A stretch of 64,000 nt of DNA from assembly GCF_022410465.1 (NCBI RefSeq), contig NZ_JAJSON010000020.1, positions 166,581 to 230,580 on the forward strand, given 5' to 3'. The notes below the pieces were generated by a model. That model saw only the letters and a list, made by a program, of their open reading frames with translations, was not told the DNA's origin and made no database searches. This document shows, piece by piece, positions 55,298-62,416 of this stretch. The stretch comes from Christiangramia crocea (GTDB lineage: Bacteria; Bacteroidota; Bacteroidia; Flavobacteriales; Flavobacteriaceae). Both the position numbers and the translations under genes were made by a program. The stretch's first letter is position 1; every line of letters begins with the position of its first letter.

Positions 55298-56431
55298 TCA
55301 AACTTTGATGTATACTGATCTTTTATCCATCCACAAACCAATCAACCACAGAATAAACATATAACTCAAAGCGAATAGCAAAGAGGCTGTATAAGGACCT
55401 AAGCCCGCGAGAAAAATATCCTGATAAATAATGGTCTTTAAACTGAGCTCGCCGAAAGAAATGAGACTGACAATTTGTATTATTACCCCCGAAAGGATAT
55501 ATATAAATAAAGGATTCCTTCCAAATACCTCGAAGAAGTAGACTCCCTTTTTAAATCGTAAAATGTCGGTTATCAATATTAAGAATGCCAATATTAATAA
55601 ATCCCAGGCAATGGTATGAAGGACATATGAACTGGTCCATATTGGTTTATTTATCGGGAAGGAACTATCCCAAACCAGAGAAGTCCCCAATAAAAGCAGT
55701 CCTATTAAAGCCAGTTTCCCAACAGTAGAAATATTACCTCCGGATCTTTGGATAAAGATCCCCGCTACATAGCCTCCTATTACATTAACTATAGCCGGGA
55801 TATTACTGAGCAAGCCTTCAGGATCAAAAGGAATTCCGTAACCCATATACAAATTCTCAGAAGAAAAAATTAACAAATCAAATTTAAGAGCCGCATTCCC
55901 TTCCAGAGTATAAGCAGCTCCAGGATCACCAAAATAATACAACAACCCCCAATAAAGCAGCAGGAGAAAAGCTCCAATGCCTAGTAAATATTTCATATTT
56001 AGATACCTAATCAATAGGCCGGCAGCCAGATAGCATATTGCTATACGCTGCAACACTCCCATTATCCTTATATTGGAAAAATTCACAAACTGCCATTCAC
56101 CGGAAACATCTTGCTGAACAAATGGAAAAGCATTTAGAAGCAATCCAATAAAAAATATAATCAGGCTTCTTTTAAAAAGTTTTGTTAAAAACGCTTTTTC
56201 GCCTTTGGATTCATATTTCTTAAGGCTAAAACTCATCGCATTCCCAATTACAAAAAGGAAAGTCGGAAAAACAAGATCGGTAATAGTAAAACCATGCCAT
56301 GCTGAATGCTTAAAGGGGGCATAGATGGTTTCCCAACTTCCGGGAGTATTCACCACAATCATCAAGGCAATAGTTAAACCTCTCAAAATATCAAGTGCTA
56401 AATACCTTTCTTTTATACCTTTTATTTCCAT
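55298..56431 (-). CDS. NagX-like membrane acetyltransferase (HGSNAT/DUF5009 family)
   Basis: 377 residues with about 10 TM helices. The start LALDILRGLTIALMIVVNTPGSW and the SAWHGFTITDLVFPTFLFVIGNAM block (His about residue 45-47, in the position of the catalytic His of human HGSNAT) place it in the heparan-alpha-glucosaminide N-acetyltransferase family. The human enzyme transfers acetyl from acetyl-CoA across the membrane to glucosamine. Bacterial members sit in sugar-uptake loci and may acetylate incoming sugars or act as transporters. Here it lies immediately upstream of susC on the same strand. Confidence 0.85.
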   Translation of the reverse strand: MEIKGIKERYLALDILRGLTIALMIVVNTPGSWETIYAPFKHSAWHGFTITDLVFPTFLFVIGNAMSFSLKKYESKGEKAFLTKLFKRSLIIFFIGLLLNAFPFVQQDVSGEWQFVNFSNIRIMGVLQRIAICYLAAGLLIRYLNMKYLLGIGAFLLLLYWGLLYYFGDPGAAYTLEGNAALKFDLLIFSSENLYMGYGIPFDPEGLLSNIPAIVNVIGGYVAGIFIQRSGGNISTVGKLALIGLLLLGTSLVWDSSFPINKPIWTSSYVLHTIAWDLLILAFLILITDILRFKKGVYFFEVFGRNPLFIYILSGVIIQIVSLISFGELSLKTIIYQDIFLAGLGPYTASLLFALSYMFILWLIGLWMDKRSVYIKV

Positions 56432-56573
56432 TATTTTTTAACAGTAATTTTACAAATAAACAATTTTTAATTATAAAAACTAAACTTATAGTTATTTTTT
56501 TTATTTATTATAAACTTTATTAAATTTTTTTGTAAAGTTCATTCTTAAATTTAAAGTGCTAAATTTTGCCACA

Positions 56574-56756
56574 ATGCTTTCATGTAATAAAACCTATTTA
56601 GGCTCTCTAACAGAAAAAGCAACAATTAAGGAAGGAATTAAATATATAATAGAAGTTCAATCAAAAGGCTTTCAACTACCTACAGGCCAAAACTTCCGGT
56701 CCTTTCTTAAGCTTATAAATGAAGTTTATAAGAATCATGGGGGTCACATAGTTTAG
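56574..56756 (+). CDS. short orphan ORF inside the sugar-oxidation cluster
   Basis: 60 residues from the ATG at 56574 (a GTG at 56556 would add six). It is the only plus-strand gene candidate between 38197 and 62072. Soluble, with YIIEVQSKGFQLPTGQNFRSFLKLINEVYKNHG as the most ordered stretch. A TAAATTTA box (56541-56548) lies ahead of it. No family recognised. It could be a gene remnant or a small regulator; both are guesses. Confidence 0.4.
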   Translation: MLSCNKTYLGSLTEKATIKEGIKYIIEVQSKGFQLPTGQNFRSFLKLINEVYKNHGGHIV

Positions 56757-56782
56757 TTAGGTGTTAAAAAACTGTATTACGG

Positions 56783-56810
56783 CCTGTAAAGAAGAAACTT
56801 TCTTTACAGG
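56783..56810. terminator. hairpin between convergent ORF and ROK gene
   Basis: CCTGTAAAGA at 56783-56792 and TCTTTACAGG at 56801-56810; the stem can extend by two pairs around AAAC. It lies between the plus-strand ORF (end 56756) and the ROK gene end (56840). A T-run lies only further left on the minus strand. Confidence 0.55.
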
Positions 56811-56839
56811 TCTAAGTAACTCTCTAATTATAATCAAAA

Positions 56840-57691
56840 TCAGCAGGCCGAATCATCATCGAATAAGGCTGCGGGACCTAATAGGGAAACATCGGAAACA
56901 ATAGAAGGAACTATTTTAACTTTTTCAGTAATTCGTTTAAAAGGAAATGAATTTATACGTTCCTGAAGTGACCCTTCAAAAAACCTGAAGGCTTTACTCA
57001 CTGAGCCTCCTAGAATAATGGCTTCCGGAGCCAGTACGTAGAGAATTAATTTAAAACTCTCTCCAAGATGCTTTCCAAAATCGTCAAATGCCTTTAGCGC
57101 TTCCCGATCACCTTCTTCAGCTCTTTTATATAATACAGATCCCTCTTCTCCATAATGAGATCTGAAGAATTTCCCACTACAGTAATCTTCGATGGTTTTA
57201 TCCAAATAAGGGATATTAGCCAGTTCCCCGGCCCCGGAAAGAGTCCCTGAATAAAGTTCATTATTTATAATAATACCCGTACCATAGCCGGTTCCTAAAG
57301 AAACACCCACAAAATTGCTATAATCCTTTCCAATTCCATACTTTTTTTCTCCCATGGCAAAGGAATTAGCATCATTTATGATCTTCACAGGTTTATTAAA
57401 ATAGCGCTCCAAATGATCTTTTAAGAATACTTCTTTCCAGGAAGGAATATTCCATAGATCATAGATAATTCCTTTCTCTACATTCACAAGTCCGGGAACG
57501 CCTATTCCAATTCCCTTAAAATCATCATTCGCCAACTTCTCAATTCCCTCAATTATTTCCTGAATAATTTGTTCTTTAGATGCCTTTGCAGATGTGGGAA
57601 TCACATGATCTTTGATAACCCGGGACGCATTAACTATCCCCATATGAATTTTTGTAGCCCCAATGTCTATACCTATTACAGTGTCTCTCAT
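56840..57691 (-). CDS. ROK-family sugar kinase-like protein
   Basis: 283 residues. The phosphate-binding loop IGIDIGATKIHMG (about 6-18), the catalytic Asp in IINDANSFAMGE (Asp107) and GVSLGTGYGTGI (about 129-140) are intact. The zinc-binding consensus usual in ROK kinases is lost: GELAN at 155-159 has Asn instead of His, and only one Cys (171) remains of the CxCGxxGC set. The fold should still bind sugar and ATP. It probably phosphorylates the sugar released or imported by this cluster; that step is inference. It lies 44 bases after the DUF1080 gene. Confidence 0.82.
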   Translation of the reverse strand: MRDTVIGIDIGATKIHMGIVNASRVIKDHVIPTSAKASKEQIIQEIIEGIEKLANDDFKGIGIGVPGLVNVEKGIIYDLWNIPSWKEVFLKDHLERYFNKPVKIINDANSFAMGEKKYGIGKDYSNFVGVSLGTGYGTGIIINNELYSGTLSGAGELANIPYLDKTIEDYCSGKFFRSHYGEEGSVLYKRAEEGDREALKAFDDFGKHLGESFKLILYVLAPEAIILGGSVSKAFRFFEGSLQERINSFPFKRITEKVKIVPSIVSDVSLLGPAALFDDDSAC

Positions 57692-57735
57692 AATTGATGA
57701 TTGCTAGCCGCTATTTAAAATTTGTATTTAAGCGC

Positions 57736-58338
57736 CTATTCCGGAATCTTTTTTATTTCAATATTACGCCAGTAAACCTTTATCCCTCCACCTGAATGAA
57801 TCTGGAGTGCTATTTTTCCCGTAGCCATTCCAATTTTATCATCTTTCAATTCTACCATTTGAACTCCGTTTAACCAGGTAGTTACGGAATCTCCTACCAC
57901 CCTGATTTTCATCTTATTCCATTCACCAAATTTCAGCACTTCATCTTTGGAAGAATCAGGCTTTATCAACCAATCCCGACCATAGGATTCATAAATACCA
58001 CCGGTATCATGGCCCGGAGGTGCTACCTCTACCTGCCAGCCGGTAATTTTTGTCCCTTCGATATGGGAACGGAAAAACACTCCGCTATTTCCATTTTGCT
58101 CCTGCAAGAACTCCAGTTCCAGTTCAAAATTTTTATAGTTATCGGTTGTTGCAAGATATCCGTACTCTTCATCAGACCCGCTTTCTGCAACCAGTAAATC
58201 ATTTTCAACATACCATTTCTCGGTACCATAAATCTGCCATCCCTCAAGATCTCTTTGATTAAAAAGTTCTTTTGGAGAATTGCATCCAAACTGAAAAAAG
58301 ACAAGCATTACAACTAAAATCCGTATTATATATCGCAT
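57736..58338 (-). CDS. second DUF1080 protein, lipoprotein form
   Basis: 200 residues with lipobox FFQFGCNSPK (Cys about residue 19). The same fold as the protein at 38197-38940 but shorter: LFNQRDLEGWQIYGTEKWYVENDLLVAES, NFELELEFLQEQNGNSGVFFRSHIEG, WQVEVAPPGHDTGGIYESYGRDWL, FGEWNKMKIRVVGDSVTTWLNGVQMVEL and GKIALQIHSGGGIKVYWRNIEIKKI. The mature protein probably sits in the periplasm or at the surface. A pair of DUF1080 proteins beside GMC and Gfo/Idh enzymes fits a 3-keto-glycoside route. The ROK gene follows in 44 bases. Confidence 0.88.
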   Translation of the reverse strand: MRYIIRILVVMLVFFQFGCNSPKELFNQRDLEGWQIYGTEKWYVENDLLVAESGSDEEYGYLATTDNYKNFELELEFLQEQNGNSGVFFRSHIEGTKITGWQVEVAPPGHDTGGIYESYGRDWLIKPDSSKDEVLKFGEWNKMKIRVVGDSVTTWLNGVQMVELKDDKIGMATGKIALQIHSGGGIKVYWRNIEIKKIPE

Positions 58339-58652
58339 AATTTAAAAACTTTGAATTCTAATATTCGGTGAGGAGAAAAACGGGTCTCCCCAGAAATAAT
58401 ATAATTTCTGTTAAGAGGCTGCGACAGGTTAGCTTCATTCGCAAAAAACCGAAAGCATTATAGAAGTAGCTATACCCTCCAGGCCAAATTTTTTTTAAAA
58501 AATAAACATCTATTTTTCCCTTTTCAGGAAATTAATCTAGCGTAATGTACAAAACTTTCTTTATTTTTTATATTAAATGTAATACTTCTATAAATTTATA
58601 TAAAAAGAAGTGGCAGTTAAATTAAATGAATTTATTTTTAAGTATGAAGCTT
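58339..58652. other. 314-bp intergenic region
   Basis: Separates the second DUF1080 gene from the YyaL-like gene. AT-rich, without a recognisable terminator, promoter consensus, RNA gene or coding frame. Confidence 0.35.
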
Positions 58653-60791
58653 TTAATTCAGGTCAAGGATTCCGGAATAATCTGACTTATACTCACTTAG
58701 CATATTTTGAGCAGCCCCCACATCAGCTACAGGATACTTACATGTTTTATTCTCACAAACATAAATAAGAGTAGATCCCGTAATCAATTTACCCTTCAGT
58801 AGCGGAAGGCTTTCTGATTTCCCACCCATAAAAATGGCTGTGGGGTAATATTTCTTTTGAAACATAATATTTTTTTCAAAGGCATCCTCCCCAACAATAG
58901 CTACTTCATTAACGCCAAAAGCTTTATAACCTAATAGCCTGCTCCAGTTTGCATAATTGGAAGGGTATTTCTTTAGTTGATTCAAAACTCTCTGCATCAT
59001 TTCTTCACTACGAGCAGAGTATTCTTTACTAGCCTTTAATTCACCCAAGACAAATAGATTAATTGCCATTACAGAATTAGAAGAAGGCAATACGTTGTCA
59101 TCCATTTCAAACTGCCTGGTAATAAGTTCATTTATATTATTAGGAGCATAATAAAACATACCCGTCTGGTTATCCCCAAAATGTGTTATGGCATATTGAA
59201 CAATACTGTCTGCCTGCTTCAGCCATCTATCCTTAAAATTAATCTGATAAAGCTTAATCAAAGCATTACTTAGATAACTATAGTCGTCTAAAAAACCCGG
59301 GGTCCTGCTCTTGCCTTCCATATAACTTCTCATCACGCTATAATCGGCCCCCGTCATTTTTTCGGTTAAAAAATCTGCAGTCTCTTCGGCTCTTTCCAGA
59401 TATTGATTATCACCCAAAGCGGTAAACGCATCCAGATAGGCCTTTAACATAAGGGCATTCCATGAAGTAATCACCTTTCTATCTACCGTTGGTTTTGTTC
59501 TATTTTCTCTGACTAACCTAAGTTTATTCCTGGACTCTGTAAGTATTTTTTTTACCTCAGAATATTCAAGATTTTCTTCTTTCGCATATTCTTTCTCTGA
59601 ATAATTGCGATAGAGGATGTTCTTTCCTGCTTCCCAATTTCCATATGATTCAATATTATAGAAATCCTTAAATAATCTGGCTTCCTCAGAATTCAAAACT
59701 TTATTTATCTCCTGGGCACTCCACACATAATATTTACCTTCTTCTCCATTACTATCGGCATTGATAGAGGAATAATACCCCCCTTTTCCGTTATACAGCT
59801 CCCGCTCCACAAATTCAATGCTCTCTCTTACGATCCTGGCATATTCCCTATTTTCTGTAAGCTTATATGCTTGAGAATACAAACTAATTAATTGAGCATT
59901 ATCATAGAGCATTTTTTCAAAATGAGGTACCAGCCAGTTTGAGTCAGTTGTATACCTGGAAAAGCCACCTCCTAATTGATCATAAATTGCTCCTTTTCCC
60001 ATATTGGTTAAAGTAGTATTTACGATTTCAAGAATTTCTTCATCTCCAGTCAAATAATGATACTGAAGAAGGGCCTCCCAGGACAACGGCAGCGGGAATT
60101 TTTGATCTCCTTTATACCCTCCTTTATAGGGATCCAATTTCTCCTTCCATGAATTTCTTAAAGCCAAATAATTCTCCTTACTTGTCAATTCCGTATTTTC
60201 AGCTTTAAGGCTGTCCAGGGAATTACCTTTGCGTATCCCTTTGGTAAGAGCATCAGCCGTTCTTACTATTCCCTCCTTGTCTTGTTTATAGGTTTCTGCC
60301 ACTTGTTTCAGTAACTTTTTCCATTGCTCCTTAGGATAGTAAGTCCCGGCAAAAAAAGGTCTGCCGTCCGGAAGAGCTATTACATTCAGAGGCCAGCCCC
60401 CACTTCCATTTAATAATACAGCCGCATCCATATATACTTTATCTATATCGGGCCTTTCTTCCCTATCTACCTTAATAGAAATAAATTCTTTGTTCATAAT
60501 AGCGGCCACTGCCGTATCCATAAAACTTTCTTCCTCCATTACATGACACCAGTGACAGGCTGCATATCCAACACTAATTACAATTGGCTTCTTCTCCCTT
60601 TTAGCCTTTTCCAGGGCTTCAGGACCCCATTCATACCAATCTATGGGATTATCGGAATGCTCCTGTAAATAAGGACTACTGGCTTTTGCAAGTCGGTTTC
60701 CCGGATTTTTTGAAGATTCAGATTGTTCTTTGGAATCACATGCAATAAAAAGAAGGAAACAGAGAAAGATAATTGGCCATTTCAATGACAT
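58653..60791 (-). CDS. YyaL/SSP20-family protein (DUF255 thioredoxin domain plus alpha/alpha barrel), lipoprotein form
   Basis: 712 residues. The first residues (WPIIFLCFLLFIACDSKEQ) form a lipobox, which would place the protein outside the cytoplasm, unlike most family members. The DUF255 thioredoxin-like domain (about 32-195) carries CHWC (near residue 80) in YAACHWCHVMEEESF, with DREERPDIDKVYM and GGWPLNVIALPDGRPFFAGTYYP. The rest is an (alpha/alpha)6 barrel of the kind seen in GlcNAc 2-epimerases: GKYYVWSAQEI, KVITSWNALMLKAY and NSVMAINLFVLGEL. Function unproven; the barrel could act on sugars. Separated from its neighbours by >300 bp. Confidence 0.85.
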   Translation of the reverse strand: MSLKWPIIFLCFLLFIACDSKEQSESSKNPGNRLAKASSPYLQEHSDNPIDWYEWGPEALEKAKREKKPIVISVGYAACHWCHVMEEESFMDTAVAAIMNKEFISIKVDREERPDIDKVYMDAAVLLNGSGGWPLNVIALPDGRPFFAGTYYPKEQWKKLLKQVAETYKQDKEGIVRTADALTKGIRKGNSLDSLKAENTELTSKENYLALRNSWKEKLDPYKGGYKGDQKFPLPLSWEALLQYHYLTGDEEILEIVNTTLTNMGKGAIYDQLGGGFSRYTTDSNWLVPHFEKMLYDNAQLISLYSQAYKLTENREYARIVRESIEFVERELYNGKGGYYSSINADSNGEEGKYYVWSAQEINKVLNSEEARLFKDFYNIESYGNWEAGKNILYRNYSEKEYAKEENLEYSEVKKILTESRNKLRLVRENRTKPTVDRKVITSWNALMLKAYLDAFTALGDNQYLERAEETADFLTEKMTGADYSVMRSYMEGKSRTPGFLDDYSYLSNALIKLYQINFKDRWLKQADSIVQYAITHFGDNQTGMFYYAPNNINELITRQFEMDDNVLPSSNSVMAINLFVLGELKASKEYSARSEEMMQRVLNQLKKYPSNYANWSRLLGYKAFGVNEVAIVGEDAFEKNIMFQKKYYPTAIFMGGKSESLPLLKGKLITGSTLIYVCENKTCKYPVADVGAAQNMLSEYKSDYSGILDLN

Positions 60792-61121
60792 AGAAAGTTG
60801 TAATTTATTTAACCTACAATATACAGTTTAATACATCTTATGAAATGCTTATTTGATAAGTATGCATTCTAAAAAGAGGAACAGGCTTTGACACCGAATA
60901 ACCAGGATGACCCATATATAGGTCGAAACTCCCTTCACAAAGTTTCTCCTGAAGAATTAAAATAGCCTAATAAGGCTTTTAAATTAGAAGCTTTTTGCCT
61001 TCTTTGGAATGTACTCCTGGTTTCCTACTTTTACTGGATAATACAGAAATACGGCTTTCCCCAATCAAACATTAAGCAGAATTTATGGAATAAAGAGATT
61101 TTGAGACACCCCCTGGAATCT
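60792..61121. other. 330-bp intergenic region
   Basis: Holds the weak hairpin at 60964-60977 downstream of the YdjC-like gene. No promoter consensus or small ORF of note is seen. Confidence 0.35.
60964..60977 (-). terminator. weak hairpin downstream of the YdjC-like gene
   Basis: AGCCT at 60964-60968 and AGGCT at 60973-60977 with loop AATA; on the minus strand ATTTTAATT follows. It is about 145 bases after the stop at 61122. Confidence 0.3.
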
Positions 61122-62072
61122 TCAATCTGCTCTTACAATTTTGTCCCTTAATTCACGCCAGGTTACCATAATTATATTATTTTTTTCAATTAACTCCTGA
61201 GCTTTATCGCTTGTAAAAAAATCAAGGTCTTCCTGTCTCCATACATTTCCCCAATTAGGATGATCAATAGTAACGGCTTTCATTTCTTCATTATTTTCAG
61301 CTAAATGAATAATAATGGTGGACAATCCAGGCTTAAGATTATTAAGAATTTCTTCATAATATGATTCCATACCTTTGGCGAATATTTCCGGATCAGCCTG
61401 GTAATAATGGTCAACCACTATATCTTTTGCAGTTAATTTCATCGTTTTTCTAACTGTCTCAAGAGATGACATATCTTCGCTTAAAAGGACTGGTAAATTA
61501 TATTCCCGACCTTTCTTAATATAAACTTCCATCAGCTCCGGCGTGGTTCTTATAGCCCCCATATGAGCGTCCAAATGAGTTATATCAATTCCATAAGACA
61601 GGGCTTTTTCGATCTGAGCCGTAATTTCTCTTTCAACATCTCCCAGGTCTGCTTTCAAACGTATACTATCTTCTAAATGAAAAAAATAACCATTTTCGTT
61701 AACCAGGCTGGGTACCATATTTTTTGAGCTTGTGGGCCCCCATTTGTAATTCTTCCACTCACTGGTAACCGTAAGATGAAGGCCAAAGTCTTTTTCTTCA
61801 GAATGCAGGCGGGCATATTCCGCAATTTCAGGGAACCACGGACAGGGTACCATAATGCTCACAGAATTTACGCCCCCCTCCTCCAGGGCTTTTATGGTTG
61901 CTATATTTTCTGAATGGCTAATCCCGGCGTCATCAGCATGAATAATAAGCAATTTTGCGTCAGCCGGATACCCCAGTTTCTCGGAAAGGGTCTGATTACT
62001 GTTCTGAGCAAGAACCGGATAGCTCATAAAGCTCAGAATCATTAATAATATTTTAAAAGATTGAATATTCAT
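61122..62072 (-). CDS. secreted YdjC-family carbohydrate deacetylase-like protein
   Basis: 316 residues with a signal peptide (LLMILSFMSYPVLAQ). The metal site of YdjC/ChbG deacetylases is recognisable: HADDAG with Asp47/Asp48, GLHLTVTSEW (His99), and HLDAHMG with His166 and His170. These enzymes remove N-acetyl groups from chitobiose-like sugars or act as diacetylase relatives. Here export suggests a periplasmic step on acetylated sugars, possibly paired with the NagX-like acetyltransferase. It is the first gene of the cluster on its strand and may have its own promoter. Confidence 0.8.
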   Translation of the reverse strand: MNIQSFKILLMILSFMSYPVLAQNSNQTLSEKLGYPADAKLLIIHADDAGISHSENIATIKALEEGGVNSVSIMVPCPWFPEIAEYARLHSEEKDFGLHLTVTSEWKNYKWGPTSSKNMVPSLVNENGYFFHLEDSIRLKADLGDVEREITAQIEKALSYGIDITHLDAHMGAIRTTPELMEVYIKKGREYNLPVLLSEDMSSLETVRKTMKLTAKDIVVDHYYQADPEIFAKGMESYYEEILNNLKPGLSTIIIHLAENNEEMKAVTIDHPNWGNVWRQEDLDFFTSDKAQELIEKNNIIMVTWRELRDKIVRAD

Positions 62073-62416
62073 AAATTTTTTATTTAATTATTGAAAGATA
62101 CTAAAATATTTAGTCAAGTCATACGCAATTCCCATACTTGGCTTCTTACTCCCGTAACTAGTTTAAAACTTATCCTTAAAAAACACCCTGCTAAAGGTTT
62201 ATTCAAAAATTGAACTTATGAATATAAAAGCAGGATCACCAGAAACCGATTTTTTTAAAAACAGGGAATCATTAAACTTTATCAGAGTAACCGTAGGATA
62301 TTCGAAATAATTTGGCACTCAGCAACTTATAAAAAAGAGCCAGGTCTTTTTATAAGGAAAATATGTATATTTAAGATTATATAAAAGGTTCTTTACAACC
62401 AGTAGATCAAAAAGTT
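62073..62416. other. 344-bp divergent intergenic region
   Basis: Lies between the divergent YdjC-like and sensor kinase genes, so it should carry promoters for both. The inverted repeat at 62326-62356 is the only structure seen; no TAnnTTTG consensus is clear. Confidence 0.4.
62326..62356. repeat. 12-bp inverted repeat upstream of the sensor kinase gene
   Basis: CTTATAAAAAAGA at 62326-62338 and TCTTTTTATAAG at 62345-62356 pair with one bulged A. It lies 60 bases before the ATG. It could be an operator or a leader hairpin. Confidence 0.4.

Noticed and set aside
56574..56756. Short plus-strand ORF as a transposase remnant
   Set aside because: No inverted repeats, target duplications or transposase motifs are visible around it.
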